Source of the DNA: Mesotaenium endlicherianum
Taxonomy: Eukaryota; Streptophyta; Zygnematophyceae; Zygnematales; Mesotaeniaceae
Reading direction: 5' to 3'
Assembly (NCBI GenBank): GCA_009602735.1
Contig: WELA01009360.1
Location: 85,239-134,722 of the forward strand
DNA length: 49,484 nt
Shown here: positions 22,234-34,514 of the stretch, piece by piece
Layout of the letters: each line of letters begins with the position of its first letter
Numbering within the stretch: position 1 is the stretch's first letter
The notes under the pieces: generated by a model
What the model saw: the letters and a program-made list of their open reading frames with translations, nothing else
Told to the model about the DNA's origin: nothing
Database searches by the model: none
Translations under genes and position numbers: made by a program

Positions 22234-23921
22234 TTAAGGGGTTGTTCCTGGGGCTTCAGGATCAGGAGACCAAGATCTGGACCTAGATCTGGACAGTCCT
22301 CTAGGTCTGTCAGCTGGCCTTCTAAAGAACCCCGTTTGCTCTAAAGTTGGACCTCGAGGAGAACGAAGGATGGTGGCCTGCTCTTCAACTATTTGGGTGT
22401 TGATTCCCACATAGACAGGCATTCCAGTAGGATGTTGAAAAACATTGGCAAGAGGTACATGCCCCTGAGCGGAGGGGGAGGCCGGCACACCTCCGGCCCA
22501 CGCGCGTGTCCCTCTTCTGGCACCCCTGTCCTCTGGGGATTTCTGCCTGTGTTTGCTGCCAAGTACAGTCAGATCAGCTTCTTCCCCTGCTTGGGCAGGA
22601 GGGCTGGGGGAGCGAGTGCGGGGTCCGGTTGCCTCCATGACAGGGATCACGTTCCAAATACCTGATCGTGGTTCTTTAGGAAGTGCCCCTGCCTGCCCCT
22701 GGGTCTCCTGAGTACCTGCTGCTGATGCTTCTCCTCTGCCTTGTTCCTCTTCCTCATCCTCCTCATCCTCCTCCTCGGAGAGAGTAGGAGTCTCGTTCAC
22801 TAAATCGTCCTGCTCCCTAGTAGACATGGAGTAGTCTACCGACCTCCCTTTCTTAGGGCGCGCTGGAGGTTGCTTGGCCTTCAGCCTGCTGATATCTATC
22901 CGGCCTGCATTCTTTGCCCATTTGACAAAGGCATGCTTTCCCTTAGAGAAGTAGTCTCTTCCCCTCCTCCTATGTTCCTTGGTCTCTGCATTCATATTGC
23001 TCAGGCATCCATTCAGCCTGGGGTCCCAAGGGGCAATGTGAGGTGGTAGGATGAGGTAGCCGTCTAGGCCATAGTGGAAGTCATCCGGTTGGGCTCGGTC
23101 ACACTCCTGCTTCTTATTTGTGACGGTCATCCACCTCCAGTCTGTTGGCTGCTGGTAGTACTGGGGTCCGTGCTCACCCTTCCTCAGTTTACACGGGAAC
23201 CAGTGGGGAGAGAACATCTACTGTCCTGCTTCCCTGGCCAAGTACTCCCAGCTCCTTCTCTCAACTTCATTGTAAGCTGGCAGTAGTGTGAGGTAGAATA
23301 CCGTATCCTTAAAGCTATCGGGCCGCATGCTCACCATCCGGATGAGTCTCTGATCTCCCACTATTCCCGGTATGGGGACCGGCTTGTCCTCTGAATCATC
23401 TGCGAGATACCGGGCCTGCTCTGCTGTATAGCCCACCATCTTAGCATAATCTTCGTAAAGGACCACGCCGGTGTGTGTCTCGATGTACCTGTCCAGTGCT
23501 GTAGCTCCTTCCTTCTGTAGCANTCCTGTAGCAGTGTTGTCTGTTGCAGCTTGTTGATTTCCTGGGCTGCCAGCAATGCTTCCTTCAGGTTATCAAAGTT
23601 TTGGCCACCCACCTTAGTATACCTGTGAGTGGCCAAGCTCTTCTGTCTGTCCGCTTCAATCTTTTTCCTTCTCTCCTCCTCTGCCGCTGCCGCTTCCGCT
23701 TGTTGTTTCTTCTGTCTCTCCTCCTCAGCTATCCTGAGGTTTTCCGCTTCCTGATCCTTCTTCCTCTGTGCCTCTTCTGCCGCCTCTTGTTGTCTGCGGA
23801 CCCTTTCTTGTTCTCTCCTGGTGAAGGACGTCGCCGCCAGCTCCTTCTGGTATTGCTCCATTGTCCTCCTGGCTTCTTCTGCCTTGCGCTTTCTGTCCTC
23901 CTTTTGTGTGGTGGGAGCCAT
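22234..23921 (-). CDS. ORF3 of the retrotransposon family, inverted copy (nearly intact)
   Basis: Unknown function. In order: Lys/Glu/Gln-rich predicted coiled coil (about residues 5-110), then a conserved globular-looking region (VGGQNFDNLKEAL, DYAKMVGYTAEQA, YNEVERRSWEYLARE, PTDWRWMT, LPPHIAPWDPRLN, FSKGKHAFVKWA, PKKGRSVDYS). An acidic run (EEEDEEDEEEEQ), HVPLANVFQHPTGMPVYV and an SR-rich tail (SRSRSRS) follow. No signal peptide or membrane segment is visible, so it is not an envelope protein. The ATG at 23921 was chosen because it follows CAG plus one base, as in the other copies. The only frame breaks I see are an artificial one at the n at 23523, where short sequence repeats on both sides, and one in-frame stop at 23218-23220. 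Confidence 0.75.
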
Positions 23922-24314
23922 CCTGTACATGTAACCAGGGCACAAGTTAGTAGGATATCGATCTTTGTCATAGGGATTGCAGGCAGGAAGTATGTTCGTA
24001 TTAATATGGTGGATTTTCTCCTGTTTACCTTACAAGGTGATTGTTAAAAGTTGACGTGGTTGCGGTGCGCTTACATAAACGTATGAATATGTTTTAACTT
24101 GAGTTAAGTGAAGTATTGCTGTGCGAGGCCCTTTTTCCTTTAGCTCAAGGTGCTTTATGTGGGCGAGGCTGTCCCATCTGTCACTATGCTGACACTTAGG
24201 ATTCACGTAACTGTCCCTTTATCGCTCTCGCTGACTAACTGTCATATATTTTCCCCTCCAACTCCAATGGAGACAGGACCGCCTGTCACCTTCCCGTGTC
24301 AACTGAAATGACTG

Positions 24315-27300
24315 TTATGGAGGGGCTCCAGCCGCCCGAAGGTGGAACCGTTTCAACGCCCCTTTGGCATTGGTCAAATGGTCCTCAAATTCCCGAGTGT
24401 CCCCAGAGGCATCGTAACCCTTCCATTGAATGAGGTACTTCATGACATATTTAGACGATCGACGGAGCGAGCGCGCGTCTAAGATCTCCTCAACCTCATA
24501 TTCGTCAGAGGCGCCGTCCCTGACAGCGGGGACCGGTCCCGGTTGGACAGGTAACCGATCTGTGAACAGTGTATCACCTCTGATGTATGGTTCCAGGAAG
24601 GAGACATTAAAGACCGGGTGACCCTTGTATTCGGTTGACATGTTCAGTTTGTAAGCATTCTGACCGACACGACGCACTACCGAATATGGACCGACCCAGA
24701 CAGGTCCAAGCTTTTTCTTGACCACACCAGGGAGGTACAGGTGCTGAGAGTGCAATTTGACTAAATCGCCCTTAGAAAATGTCAGCTCCCGACCGTGCTC
24801 ATTAGCGTATTTTTGTTGATTTTCTTGGGCTTTGTGCAGGTTTTGTTGGAAATCTGACAGGGTGTCAGCAAACTCCTGAGTTAATTGGAGGGAGACCGGA
24901 TTGTCAATCTCTTGAGGGTGAGTTAAAGACTCCCCTAGCACATCTAAAGGAGACTAGGGACTCTACCCAGGCTGAGTTCAAAAGGAGTCTTGCCCGTTGA
25001 CGCGTGCACCGCGCTGTTGACCGCAAACTGAATTTGAGGCAACAGGTCATCCCAATTACCTTGTTTTTGGTTAATATATGCTCTCAGCACCTCCTGCAAA
25101 ACTCGGTTAGTTCTTTCAGTCTGCCCATCAGTCTGAGGGTGGTTTGCTGTGCTGAGCAACTGTTTGACTCCCATTAACCCCATTAAAGCTCTCCAAAACT
25201 AAGAGGTAAATTTTGAGTCTCGGTCTGAGATGATATTGGAGGGTAGCCCATGTTGGCATACTACATGGTTGTAGAACTGTCTCGCTGTTTTGAATGCAGT
25301 TACTTTGACAGTTGTGGGGATGAAATTGACCATTTTTGTCAGTTTATCCACAACTACCAGTATCAAATTATGCCCATTAGCAGTTCGTGGCAGTGTGACC
25401 ACCCAGTCCATGGATACAGTTTCCCAGCGGCCCGCTGGGATGGGCAGCGATTGCAAAAGACCTCCTGGTGGTGTGTGCCTAGACTTATTCTTTGACACTG
25501 ATCACAGGACTTCACATATTTCAAGACCTCCCGGGGCAGCCCCTCCCAATGATAATGTTTTGCCAGTTTGCCAACAGTTTTGGCCTGCCCCAAATGCCCC
25601 CCCAGTAAACTGTCATGTGCTTGACTCTATAAAAGGGACCTTATTTCCAAGTTATTAGGAATGACCAGCTTCAGCCTGCCTGAAGTGGTTTCAGTCACCC
25701 AGACCCCTCCCTTAAGTTTATACCCGAGTGCGGTAGCACGACACACACCAGTAGTGGGGCCGGGCTCAAATGTTGGGTCAGAAAGGTAGGCTTTCCTAAG
25801 TTGTTCAAGGAAGGACTTTTTCACCTTTAGTGAAGTGAGTGCACACAGGACTTTATCTACAGCATGCTGACTAAAGTTCCTTTCTTGCAAGTCAGGTCTT
25901 CTAGAGAGTGCATCAGCAGGATTCAACTTCCCTGGTTTGTAGTCGATCTGGACTTGGAACTGCTCCAGCATCTGGCTCCAGCGATTCTCCCTCCTCGACA
26001 GCTTGGACTTCTTCTGAAAGTGGGTCAGAGCTAGATGATCTGTAATCACCTTAAAAGCTTTACCATGTAAGTATGCTCTCCACTGTTTGAGTACATGAAT
26101 GATAGCTAGCAGCTCTTTATCATGCAGTGAGTAATTAATCTCCGCAGGATTAAATTTTATAGACTCGTACAACACAAGATGCCACTCCTGCCGTAACTTA
26201 CCATCCTTTGTGGTTTTGTCAGCAGGCTGCAACAAAATAGCACCCATGGCAAAGTCAGAGGCATCAGTGACCACCTGCACCGGTGTGCTGGGGTCATACA
26301 CGGCTAGCACTGGGGCAGAACAAAGGGCATCTTTAAGGGTCTGGAAGGCCGCCTGCTGCTCCTCCCCCCAAACATACCCTACGTCTTTCTTAGTAAGGTC
26401 AGTCAGTTTACTGCCCTTTGCAGAATAATTCTCAATAAATCTCCTATTGTAGTTAGCCAACCCGAGGAAGGATCTAACTTCAGAGACAGACTATGGTACT
26501 GGCCAGTCCCTTATGGTCTGGACTTTCTTAGGATCCACACTGATGCCGTCTTTCCTGACAACGTGNGTCTTTCCTGACAATGTGTTCCAAGAATTCAATA
26601 CTTTCTTTAAAGAAATCACACTTGCTCATTTTAGCATATAAGTAATTTTCTCTCAGAGTGTCCAGGACTGTCTTTAAGTGTTCAGTGTGCTGAGCTTCAT
26701 CTTTAGAGAAAATTCAAATATCATCCAAAAAAACTTGCACAAACTTATCTAAATAAGGTCTGAAAATGTCATTCATAGCACCCATGAAGGTCGCAGGAGC
26801 ATTAGTCAGTCCAAATGGCATCACGTTGAATTCATAGTGTCCATAACGTGTGCGGAAGGCAGTCTTGTAATCATCTCCCTCAGCAATTCTGATTTGATGA
26901 TAACCACTCTTGAGATCAATCTTACTGAACACCTTAGCACCAGACAGATATCAAGCAAGTCCTCAATTTTAGGTAAAGCATACTTGTTCTTTACTGTAAT
27001 TATGTTCAGGGCTCCGTAATCCAGGCACACCCGCATGTTGCCATCCTTTTTCTTAACAAATAGGATGGGTGCGCCGTAAGGTGATTTACTGGGAGAAATA
27101 TAACTATTTTCCTCAACATCTGCAATGTGTGTTTTCAACTCCTCGCTCTCCACATAAGACAAGCCATAAGTGCGTTGCCAGGGTGGCTGACTCCGAGGTA
27201 ATAAATCAATCCTATGATCCACTTCCCTTTTAGGGGGTAGTCCTGGAGGCATATTAAATACATCCGTGTACAGAGCAACAATTTTTGCAGCAGTAGGGTG

Positions 27301-27414
27301 CTCCGGAGAGCTTACCTTTTTCTCAACCACTTCTTCAGGTTGAGGAGGTACCTCTCTTAGCAGCAGACAGAACATTCTGTCTTCCTTCTGGTTCCAGCTT
27401 TTGACGAACTCCAT
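24315..27414 (-). pseudogene. pol of inverted element (RT-RNase H-integrase-chromodomain), broken
   Basis: Contains RT ([38 protein letters not shown]), RNase H ([15 protein letters not shown]), the integrase H2C2 zinc region, catalytic-core words (MDWVVTLP, IISDRDSKF, NHPQTDGQTERTNR) and a C-terminal chromodomain (YEVEEILDA, LIQWKGYD). Breaks include stops around 25200, 25496, 25627 and 26490, a frame change in RT near 26940 and an n at 26566 with repeated sequence on both sides. The usual Trp after GDT in the chromodomain is Arg here. Confidence 0.85.
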
Positions 27415-27420
27415 TGCATT

Positions 27421-27901
27421 GATGAAGCAGCCAGACTTGCCAGAACGGTATAGGATAGCATACTTCAGGTATGGCTTGAAATCCGAAGTCTCTGGTCATT
27501 TTGTTGAGAAGAAGTATGAGAAACTGGCTCACTTGATCCAGGATGCTGATGCCTGGGATCAGCAGCAATTCAATCACAAGCGCCAGAGTAATGCTTTGGT
27601 GTCTAAGGTTGTCAAAAAGCCCCACGGTTCCCACAATGCAATTGAGAGAGACCAGGCTGCGGATGATCAGGGTGATGGATATGAGTATGAGTATAATGCC
27701 ATATAGTCTAGAGGTAGAGGTGGTTTCCCTCGAGGCGGCTATGGAAGAGGTGGTGGTAGGACAAAGCCGAGACCAGCCTCAGCGAAACCTGTTTGCTTCC
27801 ATTGCCAGCAGCCAGGTCACTTCAGAGAGCAGTGTCCAGACAAGCACCTTCCGAAGGTCGAGAGAAAAGACCAGCCTTTAAAAGACAGCAACAGTCAGTA
27901 A
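27421..27901 (+). pseudogene. gag of inner element, 5' truncated, with CCHC knuckle
   Basis: Starts abruptly at [14 protein letters not shown]. It continues through the Gag C-terminal domain and an Arg/Gly-rich stretch to the zinc knuckle C-X2-C-X4-H-X4-C at 27794-27835, and ends at TAA 27899-27901. A premature TAG at 27703-27705 replaces the CAG of the outer copy. Gag is in one frame and protease in the -1 frame. Confidence 0.85.
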
Positions 27902-27918
27902 TCCAGTCTACTGACTGT
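27877..27918 (+). promoter_or_regulatory. -1 ribosomal frameshift signal between gag and pol
   Basis: T TTA AAA at 27877-27883 is in the correct register for the gag frame (codons TTA AAA). After a 7-nt spacer, ACAGTCAGTA (27891-27900) pairs perfectly with TACTGACTGT (27909-27918) around an 8-nt loop. The gag stop lies at 27899-27901, and the protease frame is exactly -1 relative to gag. Slippery heptamer, spacer length and stem fit the known design of -1 frameshift sites; function is inferred. Confidence 0.85.
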
Positions 27919-30900
27919 GAGGATGCTAGAGATAGTGAGTCGTCACTAGCTGCCCTCGTAGCAGGTATTATGGGTCCTGCTGAACTGGATTCACTATGCA
28001 TGCTTGACAACCAGACAAAAGAGACCATCACCAATATAGACATCCAGAGAGTGCACACTCTGGATGCTCTTGTTCCACCTGATGTCCAACATTTCTTTGC
28101 TACGTCAGGAGAACAATGCGAAAGTCAGGAAAAGACAGTCCCCCCTATCCTACTGCATTGCATGATTGCAGGTAGGAAGGTGAGGGCATTTGTTGACGGA
28201 GGGGCGTCACATACTTTTATCCACAAGGACTTAGTTAAGCGGCTAAGGCTGCCTACTGTCACCCAAGGGAATAGAAAAATATTCCTTGGAGATGCCTCAA
28301 GTATCCCGGGAGGAGTTATAACCAAGCCTATTGAGGTCCAGTTAGGTTCTGGCATTGCAGTTCTAACTGAAACGCTTACATTTGAGGTACTCAACACTGG
28401 CTTTTATGATCTCGTGCTAGGCAGGTCCTGGCTTAATAGACATCAAGCTGAAGTGTGTTGGAGCAGAGGTACAGTTAAAGTGAGAGGAGCCAGTGATGGG
28501 CAGACTGACTTGGCACCCACCAGTGCTCTTCCTCTTGTCCTGTGTGGATGGCAAATGAAGGAAAAGAAGAGGCTTCCAGAAGGATGCAAGTTGCTGAATG
28601 CAATGGAGTTCGTCAAAAGCTGGAACCAGAAGGAAGACAGAATGTTCTGTCTGCTGCTAAGAGAGGTACCTCCTCAACCTGAAGAAGTGGTTGAGAAAAA
28701 GGTAAGCCCTCCGGAGCACCCTACTGCTGCAAAAATTGTTGCTCAGTACACGCATGTATTTAATATGCCTCCAAGACTACCCCCTAAGAGGGAAGTAGAT
28801 CATCGGATTGATTTATTACCGGGTAGTCAGCCACCTTGGCAACGCACTTATGGCTTGTCTTATGTGGAGAGCGAGGAGTTGAAAACACACATTGCAGAAC
28901 TTGAGGAAAATGGTTATATGTCCCCCAATAAATCACCTTACGGCGCACCCATCCTATTTGTTAAGAAAAAGGATGGCAACATGCGGATGTGTGTGGATTA
29001 CAGAGCCTTGAACATAATTACAGTAAAGAACAAGTATGCTTTACCAAGAATTGAAAACTTGCTTGATACCCTGTCTGGTGCTAAGGTGTTCAGTAAGATA
29101 GATCTCAAAAGTGGTTATCATCAAATCAGAATTGCTGAGGGAGATGAACACAAGACTGCCTTCCGCACACGTTATGGACACTATGAATTCAACGTGATGC
29201 CATTTGGACTGACTAATGCTCCTGCGACCTTCATGGGTGCTATGAATGACATTTTCAGACCTTATTTGGATAAGTTTGTGCAAGTTTTTTTGGATGATAT
29301 TTTAATTTTCTCTAAAGATGAAGCTCAGCACACTTAACACTTAAAGACAGTCCTGGACACTCTGAGAGAAAATCACTTGTATGTTAAAATGAGCAAGTAT
29401 GATTTCTTTAAAGAAAGTATTGAATTCTTAGGCCACGTTGTCAGTAAAGACGGCATCAGTGTGGATCCCAAGAAAGTCCAGACCATAAGGGACTGGCCAG
29501 TACCACAGTTTGTCTCTGAGGTTAGATCCCTCCTCGGGTTGGCTAACTACTATAGGAGATTTATTGAGAATTATTATGCAAAGGCCAGTAAACTGACTGA
29601 CCTTACTAAGAAAGACGTAGGGTATGTTTGGGGGGAGGAGCAGCAGGCGGCCTTCCAGACCCTTAAAGATGCCCTTTGTTCTGCCCCAGTGCTAGCCGTG
29701 TATGACCCCAGCAAACCGATGCAGGTGGTCACTGATGCCTCTGACTTTGCCATGGGTGCTATTTTCTTGCAGCCTGCTGACATAACCACAAAGGATGGTA
29801 AGGTACGGCAGGTGTGGCATCCTGTGTTGTACGAGTCAATGAAATGTAATCCAGCGGAGATTAATTACTCAGTGCATGATAAAGAGCTGCTAGCTATCAT
29901 TCATGTGCTCAAACGTTGGAGAGCATACTTACATGGTAAAGCTTTTAAGGTGATTACAGATCATCTAGCTCTGATTCACTTTCAAGAGAAGTCCAAGCTG
30001 TCGAGGAGGGAGAACCGATGGAGCCAGTTGCTGNATGGAGCCAGTTGCTGGAGCAGTTCCAAGTCCCGATCGACTACAAACCAGGGAAGTTGAATCTTGC
30101 TGATGCACTCTCTAGAATACCCGACTTGCAAGAAAGGAACTTTAGTCAGCATGCTGTAGACAAAGTCTTGTGTGCACTCACTTTACTAAAGGTGAAAAAG
30201 TCCGACGTTGAATAACTTAGGAAAGCCTACCTTTCTGACCTAACGTGTGTGTCGTGCTACTGCACTCGAATATAAACTTAAGGGAGGGGTCTGGGTGACT
30301 AAAACCACTTCAGGCAGGCTGAAGCTGGTCATTCCTAATAACTTGGAAATATGGTTCATTTTATTGAGTCAAGCACATCACAGTTTACTGGGTGGGCATT
30401 TGGGGTAGGCCAAAACTGTTGGCAAACTGGCAAAACATTATCATTGGGAGGGGTTGCCCCGGGAGGTCTTGAAATATGTGAAGTCCTGTGATCAGTGTCA
30501 AAGAAATAAGTCTAGGCACACACCACCAGGAGGTCTTTTGCAACCGCTGTCCATCCCAGCGGGCCGCTGGGAAACTATATCCATGGACTGGGTGGTCACA
30601 CTGCCACGAACTGCTAATGGGCATGATTCGATACTGGTAGTTGTGGATAAACTGACAAAAATGGTCAATTTCATCCCCACAACTGTCAAAGTAACTGCAT
30701 TCAAAACAGCGAGACAGTTCTACAACCATGTAGTATGCCAACATGGGCTACCCTCTAATATCATCTCAGACTGAGACTCAAAATTTACCTCTAAGTTCTG
30801 GAGAGCCTTAATGGGGTTAATGGGAGTCAAACAGCTGCTCAGCACAGCAAACCACCCTCAGACTGATGGGCAGACTGAAAGAACTAACCGAGTTCTGCAG

Positions 30901-31680
30901 GAGGTGCTGAGAGCATATATTAACCAAAAACAAGGTAATTGGGATGACCTGTTGCCTCAAATTCAGTTTGCGGTCAACAGTGCGGTGCACGCGTCAACGG
31001 GCAAGACTCCTTTTGAACTTAGCCTGGGTAGAGCCCCAAAGTCTCCGTTAGATGTACTGGGGGAGTCTCTAACTGACCCTGGAGGGATTGACAATCCTGT
31101 CTCCCTCCGGTTAACCCAGGAGTTTGCTGACACCCTGTCAGAAGTCCAACAAAACCTGCACAAAGCTCAAGAAAACCAACAAAAATACGCTAATCAACAC
31201 CGTCGGGAGCTGACATTTTCTAAGGGCGATTTTGTCAAACTGCATTCTCAGCACCTGTACCTCCCTGGTGTGGTCAAGAAAAAGCTTGGACCTGTCTGGG
31301 TCGGTCCATATTCGGTAGTGCGTCGTGTCGGTCAGAATGCTTACAAACTGAACATGTCAGCGGACTGTAAGGGTCACCCGGTCTTTAATGTCTCCTTCCT
31401 GGAACCATACATCAAAGGTGATTCACTGTTCACAGGTCGGTTACCTGTCCAACCGGGACCGGTCCCCGCTGTCCGGGACGGCAACCCTGAGGAATATGAG
31501 GTCGATGAGATTTTAGACGCTCGCTCGGTCCGTCGATCGTCTAAATATGTCATGAAGTACCTCATCCGATGGAAGGGTTACGATGCCTCTGGGGACACTT
31601 GGGAGTTTAAAGACCAACTGACCAATGCCAAAGGGGCGTTGAAACGGTTCCACCTTTGGGCGGCTGGGGCACCGCCCTAA
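27902..31680 (+). pseudogene. pol of inner element (protease to chromodomain), broken
   Basis: The pol frame is open from before the frameshift site to 29337. It covers a linker, protease ([11 protein letters not shown]), RT with FLDDIL, then after a stop the rest of RT and RNase H, integrase (H2C2, MDWVVTLP, NHPQTDGQTERT) and a chromodomain near the C-terminus (YEVDEILDA, LIRWKGYD, DTWEF). Lesions: TAA at 29335-29337; an n at 30034 with 16 bases repeated on both sides; TAA near 30213; a deletion of about 26 bp near 30241; TGA in the integrase DxD region near 30772. By eye it is nearly the same sequence as the outer and inverted pol copies. Confidence 0.87.
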
Positions 31681-31972
31681 GTGTCCCTTTAGTAGACATG
31701 GGAAGGTAACAGGAGGTCCTGTCTCCATATAAGTTGGAGGGGGATGTGACAGTTAGTGACAGTTGTGACAGGCAGCCCACCTTTGAAATTAAGTTGGAGG
31801 GAGTGGTATTCTCTGATCACCATATTACACACTCATCCTGCGCTCACACTCACTTGCTCTCTAACTCAATTTTCCCGTATATTCACTCACACCAGGTGCT
31901 CCACACTAGGAACTCTCCCGATCGCGTTCCTCTTCATCAAGGGCACTCAGTAGCGGCAAAATATCATGACTT

Positions 31973-32004
31973 CACTAACTGCATTGTGTTTATGATTGAG
32001 CAGG
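31973..32004 (+). promoter_or_regulatory. Putative ORF3 splice acceptor, inner element
   Basis: CACTAAC (31973-31979) resembles a branchpoint. CAG ends at 32003, 25 nt after the presumptive branch A, and the ORF3 ATG begins at 32005. The same arrangement is seen in the other two copies. Confidence 0.55.
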
Positions 32005-33669
32005 ATGACTCAAAAGTCCAAACTCAAGAGGAAGAGAAGGGCGGAGAAGGCACATGCAAAATACTTGCAATTCCGTGGAGACATCGAATCATCCTCCATC
32101 TCCGCTTGGGAATCACAACGACTCCAACAACAGCGGGAGGCACAGAAGAAGAAGGAAGAGGAGGAATAGGCCATACTGAAGAAGGAAGAAATGGACAGAA
32201 AAGCCGCAGAGGAGGCCAAGAAAGCAGAGGAGGAGAGGCAAGCTGAGGAGAAGCGGAAGCAGCAGGCTGAAGAAGAGCAGAGGAGAATCAGCAGCTACCG
32301 CTACACAATACTGGGCAAGGGCTTTGATCTACTGGAGGAGGCCTTCAAGTATGCTCAGAGAAGTCGCAGTGAGTCACAGAAGGACATCCTCCAGAGGGAA
32401 GGGGAGATATCCGAAAACTTTGACAAGTATATAGAGGTCAGCACGGGGCTCCTCCTCTACCACGATTACGCCAGGATAGTAGGATATACGGTCAGAGAGG
32501 CCAAGGCAATGGCCCAGGTGAACGAAGCAGGGGCTGTTTCGATTCCTGGTATCTGGGGGGAAGATAGGGTCATCAGGATGATCCCCATGGACGCGGACAG
32601 CTTTAAGAACTCTACACCCCATAATCGGTTCAAGGCCATGTATAATGAGGTGGAGAGGAGAAGCTGGGAGTTCTTGGCCAGGAAAACCAGTCAGCTAGAC
32701 TTTGCAGGGCACTGGTACCAGTGTACTCTTGGAAGAACAGACCCTGCCTTCTTCCAAAAGCCCACCGATTGGCGGTGGATGACCATCAACATGAGGGATC
32801 AGCACAATGACAGGGCGACGGATGAGGATTTCCTGACAGACCTAAAGGGGAACATAGTATTGCCCCCTCACATTGCGGCTTGGGACCCAAGATTGGATAG
32901 AGTCAGAGACTGCGTGAGCCAAAAAATGCAGGGGGACAGAAGCAGGGCCCGAGAGTCATTCTCAAAAGGAAAGCACGCTTATGCCAAATGGGCAAGCAAG
33001 CAGGGGGAAAAGGACCTGTATGCGATTCGAACTCAGCAGCCCCCACCAGCACCCAAAAGGGGAAGGTCAGTGGGATATTCTTTTTCTCGAAAAGAACTGG
33101 AGTAGCTGACAGAAGAGACCCCATAAGTCTCAGAGGAACCCGGGGACGGAGAGGAGGAGGAGTCAGAGGAAGACAACGAGGAAGGCGAGGAGGAGGACAC
33201 TAGCCCTGCCGTGATCCTGACACCTGCCACATCCCCTGTAAGGGAGAAGACGGAGTTGGCCCTGCAGCAACTCGCTGAAGAGGAGGATATCACTTGGCTG
33301 GGAATTGCCAGAGGACAGGGCCCATCTCCAGGCTCGGAGACCCAATCAGACAGGGCAGACAAGAGGGCTGCTAGAGAAAAAGCCAGAGGCCTGCCTGCAT
33401 CTCCCTCGCAGAGAGGGCATGTACCCTTAGCTCATGTCATGCAACATCCTTTTGGGATGCCAGTGTATGTACCAGTCTGTTTGAGGGATGCCCAGGAGAA
33501 GGCTGCCTCCATTCAGTTTCAGACCGTGCAAGAGGAAACAACACAGTTACTGCGTTCTCCGCCGGGTCCTTACACGGAACCTCCCTCTCTCACAGGCTTC
33601 AGAAGACCCCAAGACAGGAGGAGGACTGACTCCCCTGACCATAGGGCCCCAGGGGCATCTCCATCCTAA
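32005..33669 (+). pseudogene. ORF3 of inner element (divergent version, three in-frame stops)
   Basis: 555 codons in one frame with stops at 32167, 33103 and near 33124 and no frameshift. The N-terminus is basic (KLKRKRRAEK), followed by a Glu/Lys/Gln-rich coiled coil. The conserved region follows (SYRYTILGKGFDLLEEAF, DYARIVGYT, YNEVERRSWEFLAR, PTDWRWMT, LPPHIAAWDPRLD, FSKGKHAYAKWA, PKRGRSVGYS), then an acidic run and HVPLAHVMQHPFGMPVYV. It keeps the same order of blocks and almost the same length as the other two copies, although much of the rest differs. The start at 32005 follows CAG plus G. Function unknown. Confidence 0.75.
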
Positions 33670-33753
33670 GGGCGGAAGGCCAAGGGCACAGCATGCTGGA
33701 TAGGAGAGGGATCAGTATTTTCAGTTGGGGAAACCTATGTACCCTGTATCAGT

Positions 33754-33788
33754 GTTGTCGAGGCGACAACATGTTAAGTTGGAGGGAT
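33754..33788 (+). promoter_or_regulatory. Hairpin and polypurine tract of inner element
   Basis: Perfect stem GTTGTCG-AGG-CGACAAC at 33754-33770, then a purine-rich GTTAAGTTGGAGGGAT directly before the LTR at 33789. Confidence 0.8.
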
Positions 33789-34509
33789 TGTAATGAATCG
33801 GTATATTGGTTGATATAATATTCATTTAAATATAACGGTTAAATAAGTTCAGCCTGCTGAACTCTAGTTAATAATCAATCTGCTGGACTTTATATTTAAC
33901 ATCAGTTTAATGACTCAGCCGAAAGCAACAGGCTGAAGTCAGCTTAAGTCAGCTTGCTGACACATTCTTTGACAGCCAGCTGACTTCCGTACTCGGTAGC
34001 AGCGAACTGCCTCGATATGCATCTAAGTGTGGTATGCTAGATGAATGGCCAGATGACATCTCTAGGATGGATGGCGATTCGAGATGATGGGAGATAGTGG
34101 TGGATTTGGTTAACCGAGGTCCTACCAACGTGGTTAACTCCCGGGTAGGCGGTGCCATCGCACTGGCCGTTTAACAGTAAACTCATTCCATGTACATATG
34201 CTAGGCATTGCTCTCGAGTTCGGCATTCAAAAACGAGGCCAACTCTCTTGTACAGCTTACTGAGAGAGATCTGAATCCAAGGCGAGAAGCCATTGATACG
34301 CACTGTCTTCTAACCTTGCTTATGTATGAGTTTACTGATTTGCATTATTGATGCTAGTTTACTCGCATTTGACTTACGAGTATTATTCACTGGTAGTGTG
34401 TTGTCCTTTGCCGTTTAACTAGTTAACAAAAAATACCATAAAGATTACTTGCTGATATAAAGATCTTTATTAATTGTTAATCGCCTACTTGGTAAGTCAA
34501 TTCATTTCA
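33789..34509 (+). repeat. LTR of inner element, 3'
   Basis: 721 bp, TGTAATGAATC to ATTCATTTCA, followed by the TATGC duplication and then by the outer RT. Confidence 0.92.
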
Positions 34510-34514
34510 TATGC
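34510..34514. repeat. Target site duplication of inner element, right (TATGC)
   Basis: Second copy of the TATGC seen at 21092-21096. Confidence 0.9.

Larger units (their letters stand above)
21364..27420 (-). mobile_element. Inverted third copy of the retrotransposon family, truncated
   Basis: Reading leftwards from 27420: the protease-RT spacer, RT, RNase H, integrase, chromodomain (to 24315), ORF3 (23921-22234), hairpin and polypurine tract, then the 3' LTR. Gag, protease and the 5' LTR are absent. The break at 27420 falls abruptly against forward gag of the inner copy. Confidence 0.85.
21097..34509 (+). mobile_element. Inner chromodomain Ty3/gypsy retrotransposon, itself disrupted
   Basis: Begins with a truncated LTR (21097-21363) and ends with a full LTR (33789-34509), flanked by TATGC. 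Both LTR ends share variants (GGTTGATA.AATATTC, ACTTTATATTTAACATCAG) not found in the outer pair. Its own coding part is 27421-33669. The stretch 21364-27420 is a third copy in inverted orientation that replaces the rest of the 5' LTR, the leader and the start of gag. Confidence 0.85.

Noticed and set aside
22234..23921. ORF3 as an envelope-like protein
   Set aside because: No signal peptide, no membrane segment, no Cys-rich ectodomain; highly charged throughout.
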